Of a stretch of DNA of 64,000 nt, positions 24,773 to 34,233 are shown piece by piece. Under the pieces are notes generated by a model. It saw only the letters and a program-made list of their open reading frames with translations, ran no database searches and had not been told where the DNA came from. Origin of the DNA: Ignavibacteriaceae bacterium (lineage in GTDB: Bacteria; Bacteroidota; Ignavibacteria; Ignavibacteriales; Ignavibacteriaceae); NCBI GenBank assembly GCA_023229425.1, contig JALNZG010000002.1, positions 248,001-312,000 of the forward strand, given 5' to 3'. How positions within the stretch are numbered: position 1 is the stretch's first letter; each line of letters starts with the position of its first letter. The position numbers and the translations under genes are program-made.

Positions 24773-25891
24773 TTGAGTGAGAAAGAACGTCTATTAAAAA
24801 AACAAAAAGACGATATAGACAAATCTATTCTCGCCCTTCAGAACGAAGAAAACCGAGTTAGTAAAAGAGTTGATCACCTAAACCAAACAATTGAAAAATT
24901 TATTTCAGAAAAAATAAAAAGTTTTCCCTGGCTTTCAGCTCTTGTGGCGGACTATGTTGATGTTTATGATAAGAAACTTGAAAAATATTTAGAAACGAAG
25001 AGCCATCCAGCCCAAAAAGCAGCCGAGATGGTTAAGGACATCCGAATCGAAAAAAGATTCTTAGAACAAAAGAGCCGGGAATTAAAATATACTCTAGATT
25101 ATTATGAGTCTCTTTTCCCAATATTAAAAGAGTATGCAAATGACGGTTTAGAAGACCTTGCCAATTCATTAGCTGATAATAGGGCAAGAACTCTCTTTGA
25201 TGTTGAATATGATCCCGCCTTAGAATGGCTTTCTTCAGACGAATATAAAGATCTATCACAAACAGATAGATATCAAAGAGCACTTGATAATTACTTTCGC
25301 AGAAATAAATCAAGGTGGCAAATTGGAAAGGACTACGAGCGATATATTGGCTATACTTATGAAATGCAAGGTTATTCGGTTACATATCAAGGAATAAAGC
25401 TACGTTTTGAAGATTTGGGAATTGATTTAATTTGTCAAAAGCCTGGAGAAATACTCCTAATCCAATGTAAAAATTGGAGACAGAATAGACTCATACGTGA
25501 AGCATCAATTAATCAATTATTTGGAACATCAGTCAAATTCACATTAGAAAATTTTTATAGTAATGATCAAATTCCACTTTTATTTACTGAATTGTTGTCA
25601 AACTTCAATGTTAAACCAATGTTAATTACATCTACTAAACTTTCTGATGTCGCAAGAAATTTTGCAAATGCTTTAGGAATAATTGTAAAAGAAAATGTTC
25701 CTTATTCAAAATATCCTATTATTAAATGTAATATCAACAGACAAACCGGAGAGAAAATATATCACTTACCGTTTGATCAACAATATGATAATACAATAAT
25801 TGAGTTTGACAGAAGTGAATATTATGTCCAAACAATCGCAGAGGCCGAAGAACTTGGATTTAGAAGAGCTTATAAGTGGAGAGGGAATTAG
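24773..25891 (+). CDS. Mrr-type restriction endonuclease-like protein with coiled coil, probably membrane-anchored
   Basis: PD-(D/E)xK nuclease of the Mrr_cat group. Within the C-terminal domain, 'GKDYERYIGYTYEMQGYSVTY' leads into Asp218 ('GIDLI') and Gln231-Cys-Lys233 ('LIQCKNW'), the (D)...QxK variant typical of Mrr. The N-terminal half is a charged coiled coil. The TTG start at 24773 is weak. The same frame stays open back to 24626 and encodes a clear transmembrane helix ('TLIIVGLVVFSYFSLH' region) with no ATG, GTG or TTG before it. So the native protein may use a rare start codon or have lost its start. Likely target is DNA; a defence role is inferred. Confidence 0.75.
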   Translation: MSEKERLLKKQKDDIDKSILALQNEENRVSKRVDHLNQTIEKFISEKIKSFPWLSALVADYVDVYDKKLEKYLETKSHPAQKAAEMVKDIRIEKRFLEQKSRELKYTLDYYESLFPILKEYANDGLEDLANSLADNRARTLFDVEYDPALEWLSSDEYKDLSQTDRYQRALDNYFRRNKSRWQIGKDYERYIGYTYEMQGYSVTYQGIKLRFEDLGIDLICQKPGEILLIQCKNWRQNRLIREASINQLFGTSVKFTLENFYSNDQIPLLFTELLSNFNVKPMLITSTKLSDVARNFANALGIIVKENVPYSKYPIIKCNINRQTGEKIYHLPFDQQYDNTIIEFDRSEYYVQTIAEAEELGFRRAYKWRGN

Positions 25892-25943
25892 TTTTAAGTC
25901 AAAACACAACTATCACCGTCCTCGATAGGTAACAAAATCTTAA

Positions 25944-26255
25944 TTACAAAAGCAAACTCTTATAACTTCTTGCCCCGTGGATAATTCTATGGATCAGTAT
26001 TGTTCTTTTTTCTATTGTGTAAAAAGCGAGGTAGTTTTCAATAATCAAATATCTGTATCCTAACGACTTAAGATCGGTATCTCTTGGAATTCTTCCCAAT
26101 AAAGGATTATCGGAAAGTAAAGCTAAGTTCTTTTCAATTTTATCGGCGAGTTGTTCTGCGGCTTTTGAGTTTTCGGCGGCGATGTAGTAAATTATTTCTG
26201 AGAAATCTTCTTCCGCTATACTTAATAAACGGACATCCAAACTACTTTTGGTCAT
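25944..26255 (-). CDS. ParE/RelE-family toxin
   Basis: 103-residue toxin of the RelE/ParE superfamily. The features fit ParE: N-terminal helix pair 'AEEDFSEIIYYIAAENSKAAEQLADKI', the loop 'NPLLGRIPRD', and strands 'YRYLIIENYLAFYTIE' and 'TILIHRIIHGARSY' (the typical 'VLHGAR'-type ending). It overlaps the antitoxin gene upstream by 14 bp. ParE toxins poison gyrase while RelE toxins cut mRNA; sequence alone favours ParE. Confidence 0.88.
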   Translation of the reverse strand: MTKSSLDVRLLSIAEEDFSEIIYYIAAENSKAAEQLADKIEKNLALLSDNPLLGRIPRDTDLKSLGYRYLIIENYLAFYTIEKRTILIHRIIHGARSYKSLLL

Positions 26256-26514
26256 TAATAATAGTCCGGATTTTAGTCATTACTTGTTTAAGGCTTTTCC
26301 CCGTATCACCCGCTCCCTTTTGTTGTTGTGCAACAGATAATTTTGAGAGCAAATCAAGCTTGCGCTGTAATTTTGAGTAATGCGCAATTGACATTACAAC
26401 CATATCACCTTCGCCATTTTTTGTAATATAAATTGGCTCGTCGGAATCGTTGGCAATTTTTGACAACTCATTTGATTTGTTTCTAAAATCGGAAATAGGT
26501 TTAATTATTGGCAT
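26242..26514 (-). CDS. Phd/YefM-family antitoxin
   Basis: 90-residue antitoxin. The Phd/YefM fold is evident in 'IKPISDFRNKSNELSKIANDSDEPIYITKNGEGDMVVMS', the DNA-binding N-terminal domain. The C-terminal part is charged and probably unstructured until bound to the toxin. It is the first gene of the pair, with an inverted repeat 12 bp before its ATG that is a plausible autorepression site. Confidence 0.88.
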   Translation of the reverse strand: MPIIKPISDFRNKSNELSKIANDSDEPIYITKNGEGDMVVMSIAHYSKLQRKLDLLSKLSVAQQQKGAGDTGKSLKQVMTKIRTIINDQK

Positions 26515-26525
26515 ATCATGTTTCT

Positions 26526-26548
26526 TAATTTTGTTTGTATCAAAATTA
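26526..26548. promoter_or_regulatory. inverted repeat upstream of the Phd-type antitoxin
   Basis: TAATTTTG (26526-26533) and CAAAATTA (26541-26548) form a perfect 8-bp inverted repeat with a 7-bp spacer, just upstream of the antitoxin gene. Phd/YefM proteins usually repress from such sites; here that is inferred. Confidence 0.5.
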
Positions 26549-26653
26549 TGTCATAATTACGATAAAAGCAAAAAAATATTGTTCGCTACATCACGGTAGA
26601 TTTTTAATTAAAAATATTTAATTTACAAACAACTTTTTGAGGAAATCAGAATT

Positions 26654-27040
26654 ATGACAAAATCCCCCGAACAAATTCTTACTGAATGGATGCAAGCAGT
26701 GAATAAAAGAGATATCGATTCACTTCTTTCTCTTTATAATATAACCGCTGTATTGATTCCAACTTTTTCGAACAAACTTTTAACTACTCCCGAAGACATC
26801 CACGATTATTTTATTAAACTTGCAGACCGAGACGAACTTAGTGTTTCTTTACACGAAAAAACGTTGAGCATTCAGTTAATCAAAAATGAAATTTACATTT
26901 TATCGGGAATTTATTGCTGGCATTTAACGATCGACAAGGAATCGTTTGTTTTTGAGGCGCGGTTCAGTTATACGATTGACGCATCACTTGCAAATCCGAT
27001 TCTGAATCACCATTCATCTCAAATTCCACGTATGCTTTAA
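26654..27040 (+). CDS. NTF2-like (SnoaL/DUF4440-type) protein
   Basis: 128-residue cytoplasmic protein with the cone-shaped NTF2 fold pattern. The opening 'ILTEWMQAVNKRDIDSLLSLYN' is the family's first helix, followed by a strand with 'AVLIPTFSNKLLTTPEDIHDYF'. Proteins of this type can be small enzymes or ligand-binding proteins; no catalytic residues are obvious. A good ribosome site (GAGGAAA) lies upstream. It precedes the secreted C1 peptidase by 69 bp, but a functional link is not evident. Confidence 0.75.
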   Translation: MTKSPEQILTEWMQAVNKRDIDSLLSLYNITAVLIPTFSNKLLTTPEDIHDYFIKLADRDELSVSLHEKTLSIQLIKNEIYILSGIYCWHLTIDKESFVFEARFSYTIDASLANPILNHHSSQIPRML

Positions 27041-27109
27041 GATGATTCCGTTTCCTTCTTTTAAATATTTCTTCTTATTTTAACTTCATCATTTTTGAAA
27101 GGTCTTTCA

Positions 27110-28327
27110 ATGAAACATTTCGTCGTATTACTGATCACTCTCGCGTTTATTTCAAGCGCGTATGCCCAAGTTAAAAATCAAGGGACTTTTGTTAAACCGA
27201 AAAGCGAATTCTATGAAGAAAATAAAAAAGCCGTGGAAGAGTTTAATAAAAAACCGGGTCAAGAAAGTAAATCGTTCAAAGTTGATTTTACAGGATTGGA
27301 TTTACCAAAATTAAAAAGTGAATTCAAATATGAATGGCATAACGATCCGCTCTCACAAGGAATGACAGGAACGTGCTGGGATTTTTCTACTACTTCATTT
27401 TTTGAATCTGAAATTTTCCGCATCAACAAAAAGAAAATAAAACTTTCTGAAATCTACACTGCTTACTGGGAATATGTAGAAAAAGCCCGCCGCTTTATTC
27501 GGGAAAGAGGCAACTCTGCTTTTGCCGAAGGTTCGGAAGGAAACGCAGTTAAAAGAATTTGGAATCAGTATGGAGTAGTTCCAGCTGAAGCTTATAGTGG
27601 AGAATTGCCGGGACAGAAAGTCCACGACCACAGCAAATTGATTAACGAGATGAACAGCTATTTACTAGGCTTAAAAACTTCAAACGCTTGGAACGAAGAT
27701 GAAGCGCTCTCAACTATTAAATCTATTCTTAATCATTACCTTGGAGTTCCTCCGACAAAATGTACTTATGAAGGAAAAGAATTTACTCCAAAAGAATTTT
27801 TAGATAAAGTTGTAAACTTAAAGCTTGATGATTACGTTGATATCATTTCGCTGATGGAAAAACCATATTACACAAAAATGATGTACAATGTACCGGATAA
27901 CTGGTGGCTTGATAGTTCTTATTATAATGTCCCGCTTGATGAATATATGAGCATTGTAAAAAATGCGATACGCAAAGGATACACAATGGTAATCGGTGGT
28001 GATGTTTCCGAACCGGGAATTGAGTCACACGCAAAAGTCGCAATAATTCCCACATTTGATATCCCTTCCGAATATATTGACGAGCACGCAAGACAATTCC
28101 GTTTTTCAAATAGAACCACAACTGATGATCACGGAATTCATTTAGTCGGTTATGTTAACAAGAATGGAAAAGATTGGTACTTGATAAAAGATTCCGGCGC
28201 CGGAGCTTTTAACATTGATGATAAAGGCTATTTTTACTATTCGGAAGATTATGTAAAACTAAAAATAGTTGATTTCTGTGTACACAAAGATGCGGTTGGC
28301 GATATTTTGAAGAAGTTTTCTAAATAA
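27110..28327 (+). CDS. secreted C1-family cysteine peptidase (bleomycin hydrolase/PepC-like)
   Basis: Papain-clan aminopeptidase-like protein, 405 residues from ATG 27110, chosen because AAAGG lies before it and a clean signal peptide ending 'AYAQ' follows. The nucleophile is Cys89 ('GTCWDFSTTSFFE') and the histidine is His341 in 'DDHGIHLVGY'. The third catalytic position, normally Asn in 'KNSWG', is Asp361 in 'IKDSGAG'. The length and spacing fit the bleomycin hydrolase/PepC branch rather than papain. Export suggests it digests external or periplasmic peptides. Confidence 0.82.
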   Translation: MKHFVVLLITLAFISSAYAQVKNQGTFVKPKSEFYEENKKAVEEFNKKPGQESKSFKVDFTGLDLPKLKSEFKYEWHNDPLSQGMTGTCWDFSTTSFFESEIFRINKKKIKLSEIYTAYWEYVEKARRFIRERGNSAFAEGSEGNAVKRIWNQYGVVPAEAYSGELPGQKVHDHSKLINEMNSYLLGLKTSNAWNEDEALSTIKSILNHYLGVPPTKCTYEGKEFTPKEFLDKVVNLKLDDYVDIISLMEKPYYTKMMYNVPDNWWLDSSYYNVPLDEYMSIVKNAIRKGYTMVIGGDVSEPGIESHAKVAIIPTFDIPSEYIDEHARQFRFSNRTTTDDHGIHLVGYVNKNGKDWYLIKDSGAGAFNIDDKGYFYYSEDYVKLKIVDFCVHKDAVGDILKKFSK

Positions 28328-28344
28328 CACTCCTAAAATTATAA

Positions 28345-29649
28345 ATGAACACAATCGAACTTATCCGCAAAAAACGCAATGGAGAATCTCTTTCAAAAGA
28401 AGAGATTCTTTTTTTAGTCTCATCTTACACAAAAAATAAAATTCCCGATTACCAATTCTCTGCCTTTCTTATGGCGGTTTATTTAAAAGGAATGAACACT
28501 TTAGAAACCGCCGCTCTTACGGAAGCGATGCTCTACAGCGGAAAAGTAATTGATCTCTCTTCCATCAAAGGAATTAAAATTGATAAACATTCTACCGGCG
28601 GTGTGGGAGATAAAACTTCTCTTATCATTGCGCCAATAGCGGCTGCGGCAGGAGTTAATGTTCCGATGATCTCAGGTAGAGGGCTCGGGCACACCGGCGG
28701 AACGCTTGATAAACTTGAAGCGATTCCAGGTTACAGTACCACTCTTTCTTTAAACGATTATAAAAAAGTTTTAAAGAAATGCGGTTTGGTTTTAATCGGA
28801 CAAACAAAAGAAATTGCTCCGGCAGACAAATTGATCTATGCTTTGCGCGATGTAACCGCAACGGTTGAATCAATTCCGCTAATTACCGGCAGCATTATGA
28901 GTAAAAAACTTGCCGAAGGAATTGATGGACTTGTGCTTGATGTAAAAACCGGAAGCGGCGCGTTCATGCAAAAATTTTCGGATGCAAAAGAACTTGCACA
29001 ATCATTGATAAACACAGCAAAAGCATTCGACAAAAAAGTTATCGCATTTATTACCGATATGAATCAACCGCTTGGCAATTATATCGGCAACTGGTTTGAA
29101 GTACTTGAATCAATTAAAATATTGCGTGGGGAAATTGTCCCGGATTTATGCGAAGTAAGTTTTACCCTTTCCGGCGCGATGATTTATCTCGGCGGCAAAG
29201 CAAAATCAATTGATGAGGGGATTGAACTTTCGAAAGAACTTATTGCAAACGGCAAGGCGTTTGAAAAGTTTGTTGAGCTTGTAAAACTTCAAGGCGGCGA
29301 TGTTAGCTATTTATACGAACCGGAAAAATATCCGAAATCAAAATATACATTGAAAGTTAAAAGTACGACCGCAGGTTTTGTCTCCGCAATTGACACCTAT
29401 CAAATCGGTGTTGCTGCATTAGAACTTGGAGCCGGAAGATTGAAGAAAGAAGATGCTATTGATCCGAAGGCGGGAATTATTTTCCATAAAAAGCTTGGTG
29501 ATAAATTAGTAAAAGGCGAAATTGTAGTTGAACTTTTTACCGATAAAAAAAACGTTCTTGATGACGCTAAAAAAAGAATTATGGGTGCATTGGCTGTCGC
29601 AAAGACTAAGCCGAAAAAACAAAAACTAATAAAATTGATAATGGATTAA
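28345..29649 (+). CDS. pyrimidine-nucleoside phosphorylase
   Basis: Splits thymidine, deoxyuridine or uridine with phosphate during nucleoside salvage. The family signature 'SGRGLGHTGGTLDKLEAIPG' and the phosphate-binding 'KIDKHSTGGVGDKTSL' are intact, with the three-part helical/alpha-beta/C-terminal architecture over 434 residues. It could be DeoA (thymidine phosphorylase) or Pdp; the length and motif set match both. It starts 18 bp after the peptidase stop. Confidence 0.93.
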   Translation: MNTIELIRKKRNGESLSKEEILFLVSSYTKNKIPDYQFSAFLMAVYLKGMNTLETAALTEAMLYSGKVIDLSSIKGIKIDKHSTGGVGDKTSLIIAPIAAAAGVNVPMISGRGLGHTGGTLDKLEAIPGYSTTLSLNDYKKVLKKCGLVLIGQTKEIAPADKLIYALRDVTATVESIPLITGSIMSKKLAEGIDGLVLDVKTGSGAFMQKFSDAKELAQSLINTAKAFDKKVIAFITDMNQPLGNYIGNWFEVLESIKILRGEIVPDLCEVSFTLSGAMIYLGGKAKSIDEGIELSKELIANGKAFEKFVELVKLQGGDVSYLYEPEKYPKSKYTLKVKSTTAGFVSAIDTYQIGVAALELGAGRLKKEDAIDPKAGIIFHKKLGDKLVKGEIVVELFTDKKNVLDDAKKRIMGALAVAKTKPKKQKLIKLIMD

Positions 29650-29682
29650 CGTTTTTCATTCACAAATAAAAATGGGGCTCGT

Positions 29683-31374
29683 ATGAAAACTGTGCTGTGT
29701 TCTGTTCTGTTATTAGTAGTGCTTTCTAACTTCACATCCGGACAATCGAGTCCGAGCAATTTCAATCCAAACATTTTGGTTCACTCACAAGGCTTGCCGA
29801 ACGAGTTCTTGCTTTTTGTTCCCGATACGGCAACACAAATTCTTTTCAATCCGGCAAGAGCAAATGATTATTCCGGTAGTTTTGCTTACACAACTTATGC
29901 GGCGGATTATAAAAAGAATAACTTTCTGACGACAGTATATCTGTATGATCCAATTTATAGCAGCGATATAAGGCTTTTGCATTACCCAATATCAATACAA
30001 GCACTGCCTTCTCCCGGAAACAACGAGACTTACGGCTCAGGCAAAAATCCGACGGTTGCGGTTGCCACACTTTTTAATGCGTTTAATTCAAAATGGTTGT
30101 TTTTATTTACGAACGGAATCTCAAACCAAACAGGAACTTCTAGCTACACATCAAGTAATAATCACCCCGATAATTATAATTTAACAAACGTAACAACATC
30201 ATCTTCTAATAGTAATTCAGAAACGAAAGAAGGGGTAACTTCGTTTCGATTGTCAAATATTTTTTCCGGCGGAACAGGAAAGAAATCATTTGGTGTTTTT
30301 GCAGTCTTTAATACAGCTTTGAACAATTCGATTGGAAACAGTGCAAACAGTTCGCTCAATATTTCCGGTACGACGCCTCTTTATTTTCATTCCTCGCTCA
30401 GTAACTACATAAACAAAATAAACGCAGACAATTCTCACTATGTTCTCGGTTTGGAATTTACAGCTGCCAACGAACAATGGGATTATATTGCAAGGGCAAG
30501 CTATCAAAGTTCAACATACAACTTTAAAAACACATACACTACAAACCAACAATCAGTTGACAGCACATACTACGGTTCTTCTTCAAATCCGGTTTCGTCA
30601 ACTTCTAAATCCGACAGAACAAGCGGTTACGAAAATTTTAATCAATCCGAACCATACACCCTTGCGTTTGAGAATTATTTCCAACGCAAAACAACTCTTC
30701 TTTCTTTGGATGGAAATATTTTTGTCTCGGCAAACGTTAGCTACACAAATGGCGATGGAAAAACCGGCGGGAATTCTTTTTCGAATAGCAGAAATTATTA
30801 TAATGGAACGTGGACAACAAGTGGAACAATAAGCAATGCTTCTGAAGGAAAATATGATAACAAAACCTGGGGATTTACTTTTACTCCCGGCTTTATCATC
30901 AAAAAAAGTTTTTCTGATCTCTTTCTCTTCTCGGGATTAAAACTTGAGACCGGCTACAACAAACATAAATATGCTCAAATGAATTATTATTACCAATCAG
31001 ATTATTATGCTCAAGTTCCAACTTTATTAAATTCAACTTTAACCTTAACGTTTGTAACGCTGGCTCTCCCGGTCTATATCAATTATTCGCCGGCGGAATG
31101 GATTTCCCTTTGGGGCGGAATGAATTATTCTTACGGATATATTAAACGGGTTGAAGATGCTTCAGGAAATTCAAAAAGTTATTCTTCAAGTACTTACTGG
31201 CCTCAGAACTATTCGGTGAATTCAAAAAACGATAATTCATCTTACCAGTCAATGAAATCAACTTTCCTTGGTCTTGAATTAAAACATCCTTCAGGTTTGC
31301 GCGTGCAAATTTCTTTTGATGAAGATGTGGCGTCGTTCAGAGATTGGAATATGTCTGTAGGGTATCATTTTTAG
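29683..31374 (+). CDS. secreted or outer-membrane beta-rich protein of unknown function
   Basis: 563 residues with a signal peptide ending near 'TSGQ', then a long Ser/Thr/Asn-rich body of alternating strands and a C-terminus 'MSVGYHF' that ends in Phe, as outer-membrane barrels do. The middle (about 150-320) is especially rich in Ser, Asn and Tyr. No enzyme motif is seen. It follows the nucleoside phosphorylase by 33 bp and ends before a terminator. A barrel in the outer membrane is likely, but the family is not recognised. Confidence 0.65.
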   Translation: MKTVLCSVLLLVVLSNFTSGQSSPSNFNPNILVHSQGLPNEFLLFVPDTATQILFNPARANDYSGSFAYTTYAADYKKNNFLTTVYLYDPIYSSDIRLLHYPISIQALPSPGNNETYGSGKNPTVAVATLFNAFNSKWLFLFTNGISNQTGTSSYTSSNNHPDNYNLTNVTTSSSNSNSETKEGVTSFRLSNIFSGGTGKKSFGVFAVFNTALNNSIGNSANSSLNISGTTPLYFHSSLSNYINKINADNSHYVLGLEFTAANEQWDYIARASYQSSTYNFKNTYTTNQQSVDSTYYGSSSNPVSSTSKSDRTSGYENFNQSEPYTLAFENYFQRKTTLLSLDGNIFVSANVSYTNGDGKTGGNSFSNSRNYYNGTWTTSGTISNASEGKYDNKTWGFTFTPGFIIKKSFSDLFLFSGLKLETGYNKHKYAQMNYYYQSDYYAQVPTLLNSTLTLTFVTLALPVYINYSPAEWISLWGGMNYSYGYIKRVEDASGNSKSYSSSTYWPQNYSVNSKNDNSSYQSMKSTFLGLELKHPSGLRVQISFDEDVASFRDWNMSVGYHF

Positions 31375-31418
31375 TTTTTTCACGGGAAATTGAACCCGAA
31401 CTTTCACGAATTTAAAAC

Positions 31419-31460
31419 GGTAGTCCAGAATTTTGGTTTTGGACTGCCATTTTCTACTTT
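31419..31460 (+). terminator. intrinsic terminator after the 563-residue barrel gene
   Basis: GGTAGTCCA (31419-31427) pairs with TGGACTGCC (31440-31448) with one G-T wobble and a 12-base loop, followed by ATTTTCTACTTT. It lies 45 bp after the stop codon. Confidence 0.65.
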
Positions 31461-31617
31461 ACTACACCTTTATATTAACTTTTATTTGATGGTTTCTTTA
31501 AACTTTTTTCTTTTTTTCGAAAAAATTTTGCCTTAGTTTAGGGGTGGATAATTTTGGTAATGGTTCTTTTGACGATGCAACTTAACTATTGCAGCTATTA
31601 ATTTTACGATAGTAAAA

Positions 31618-34233
31618 ATGACAACACGGATACAAAAACTAAAACGGTCGCTTTTTATTTTAGGCGTTACGTTCACCCTAATGATTGTTGTAATGACGAT
31701 CGATGAGTGGCTAGAACATTTACTCTTTCCAAATGCACACGAATGGGAAGGCAATCTCATCAACATAGTTTCCGCAAGCATTTTTGCTGCAATAATTTCC
31801 CATTTTTTTACAAGAAATTATGAAAAGAACGTACTAATAAATAGACTTGAAATAGCTGCAAGAAAAAAAGCCGAACAGAACTTAAACGAAACGCTTTCCA
31901 TTTTACAAGCCACACTCGAATCCACTATTGATGCCATCCTCGTAATCTCTCAAAAGAGAGAAGTAGTAATCTATAATCAAAAATTTGTTGAGTTGTGGAA
32001 TATTCCGAAAGAAATTGTTGAGACAAAAGATGATAAACAATTGTTGGGATACGTCCTTTCACAACTAAAAGACCCGGAAGAATTTTTACGAAAAGTTGAA
32101 GAGCTTTACGAATCGCCCGAACAAATTAGTTTTGACGTTGTTGAATTTAAGGACGGGAGATTTTTTGAGAGGTATTCACAACCGCATAAACTGGGAAAGG
32201 ATATTCGCGGAAGGGTTTGGAGTTTTGACGACATTACGGAAAAGAAAAAAGTTGAGTTGAGAATAAAGGATTCCGAAGCACGCTTTAAGGCTATCTGGAA
32301 GCACTCGCGCGATGGTTTTCGTTTAACGGATGAAAATGGAGTCGTCATTATGGCAAACGATGCCTATTTTAATTTTGTCGGAAAACCCGAAGAAAAAATT
32401 ATTGACAACCCATTCTATATTGTTTATAATGATTCAATGCATCAATCTTCAATTAAAAATTATAAGGAACGATTTGAAAAAAAAGAATTTGAAGAAGCGC
32501 TTCTCCGCAATGTTGAATTTAATGACGGACGGACCGCTTGGTTTGAAATCTCAAATTCTTTTGTTGAAATTGAAAAGAAAACCTATCTGCTAAGTATTTT
32601 TAGAGATTTTACCCAACACAAAGACGACGAAGAAAAAATTACTCTTTCTGAAAAAAAATTCCGTACGCTTTATGAAAAAGCTACTGATGCTATTTTCTTA
32701 ATGGATGGAGAATCTTTTATTGACTGCAACCCAACTACAGAAATAATGTTCGTGGGAACGGCAGAAGAAATCTTAAAATTAAAACCGTACGAAATTTCTC
32801 CCGAATTTCAAGACGACGGAAGGCTTTCCAAAGAAAAAGCATTAGAAAAAATCTCTGCGACACTTCTCGGCACGCCGCATACCTTTGAATGGAAGCATCA
32901 AAAGTTAAACGGAGAAAAATTTGATTGTGAAGTCAGCTTAACAAAAATTGAACTCGAGGGGAAAAATTACATTCAAGCCATCGTGCGCGATATTTCTGAA
33001 CGGAAACATGCGGAAAAATTACAAACTGCCGTTTTCAAAATTACCGAAGCCGCAAACACAGCAATTGATCTTGCCGAACTATATGCTACAATTCACAAAT
33101 CAGTAAAAACTTTAATGCCGGCGATCAATTTTTACATTTCGCTGTATGACGAGAAAAAAAACGAAATCAGCTTCCCATATTTTGTTGATGAGTATGATGA
33201 GACTCCTGCATCGCGCCCGCCCAAGCGAGGCTTAACCGAATATGTGCTGCGAACAAAAAGTCCGCTACTTGCAACACCGGATAAGTTACAACAAATAGAA
33301 AACGCTAATGAAGTTGAAGCGATCGGAACGGACTCTATTGATTGGCTCGGCGTTCCGTTAATTATAGAAGAAAAAATCATCGGCGTGCTTGTTGTTCAAA
33401 GTTATTCTCCCGGCACGCGATATACCGAAAAAGAACAAGACATTTTGATGTTCGTTTCTTCTCAGGTAGCAATGGCAATTTACAAGAAAAAAGCTGCAGA
33501 TGACTTAGCCGCTTCTGAACTTCAACTGAAAGAATTGAACGCAAGCAAAGATAAACTTTTCTCAATTATTGCACACGATTTGCGAAGTCCGTTCCATGCG
33601 CTTCTCGGGCTATCCGAACTTCTTGCAACTGAAGTTGATGATTTTTCAAGAGAAGAAATTAAAAAGTTTTCTGTGGAAATGAACAACAGTTTGAAAAATC
33701 AATACAAACTGCTTGAAAACCTTTTGGAGTGGTCCCAGTTACAAACAAGAAGAATGCAATACGCTCCCGTAAATATTAGCTTACCTGAATTTGTAAATGA
33801 TGTTTTTGCTCTTCTTGCGGGAAATGCGTTCAAAAAAAATATTGTTCTTACAAATCTTGTTTTGCCAAGCGCTTCTCTTTTTGCGGATGCTAATATGCTG
33901 CAATCAATTCTTCAGAATCTTCTTTCAAACGCTATTAAATTCACAAAGCCCGGAGGGGATATTCAAGTATTAGCGAGACAGTCGGAAGGCGAAATGATAA
34001 AGATTTTTATAAAAGATACCGGGGTTGGAATCAGCAAAGAAAATTTAGTGAAAATTTTTCGTACCGATTCAACCGTAACAACCAAAGGAACAGAAAACGA
34101 AAAAGGGACCGGGCTTGGGCTGCTGCTCTGCAAAGAAATGATTGAACGACACGGTGGAACATTCTCGGCAGAAAGCGAGCTTGAAAAAGGCACAACCTTT
34201 TCTTTTACTCTTCCAAAAGCTAAAAAAAATTAG
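31618..34233 (+). CDS. membrane-bound PAS/GAF sensor histidine kinase
   Basis: 871-residue histidine kinase. Two N-terminal transmembrane helices (about 13-32 and 48-65) with a short external loop are followed by three PAS domains (about 90-460), a GAF domain (about 470-625) and the kinase core. In the core, His653 ('IIAHDLRSPF') is the phosphorylation site, and the ATPase domain has 'NLLSNAIKF', 'DTGVGIS' and 'GTGLGLLLCKEMI'. No receiver domain or response regulator is adjacent, so it is an orphan. Its stop codon lies inside the left inverted repeat of the element that follows, so its last codons may have been altered by insertion. Confidence 0.92.
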   Translation: MTTRIQKLKRSLFILGVTFTLMIVVMTIDEWLEHLLFPNAHEWEGNLINIVSASIFAAIISHFFTRNYEKNVLINRLEIAARKKAEQNLNETLSILQATLESTIDAILVISQKREVVIYNQKFVELWNIPKEIVETKDDKQLLGYVLSQLKDPEEFLRKVEELYESPEQISFDVVEFKDGRFFERYSQPHKLGKDIRGRVWSFDDITEKKKVELRIKDSEARFKAIWKHSRDGFRLTDENGVVIMANDAYFNFVGKPEEKIIDNPFYIVYNDSMHQSSIKNYKERFEKKEFEEALLRNVEFNDGRTAWFEISNSFVEIEKKTYLLSIFRDFTQHKDDEEKITLSEKKFRTLYEKATDAIFLMDGESFIDCNPTTEIMFVGTAEEILKLKPYEISPEFQDDGRLSKEKALEKISATLLGTPHTFEWKHQKLNGEKFDCEVSLTKIELEGKNYIQAIVRDISERKHAEKLQTAVFKITEAANTAIDLAELYATIHKSVKTLMPAINFYISLYDEKKNEISFPYFVDEYDETPASRPPKRGLTEYVLRTKSPLLATPDKLQQIENANEVEAIGTDSIDWLGVPLIIEEKIIGVLVVQSYSPGTRYTEKEQDILMFVSSQVAMAIYKKKAADDLAASELQLKELNASKDKLFSIIAHDLRSPFHALLGLSELLATEVDDFSREEIKKFSVEMNNSLKNQYKLLENLLEWSQLQTRRMQYAPVNISLPEFVNDVFALLAGNAFKKNIVLTNLVLPSASLFADANMLQSILQNLLSNAIKFTKPGGDIQVLARQSEGEMIKIFIKDTGVGISKENLVKIFRTDSTVTTKGTENEKGTGLGLLLCKEMIERHGGTFSAESELEKGTTFSFTLPKAKKN

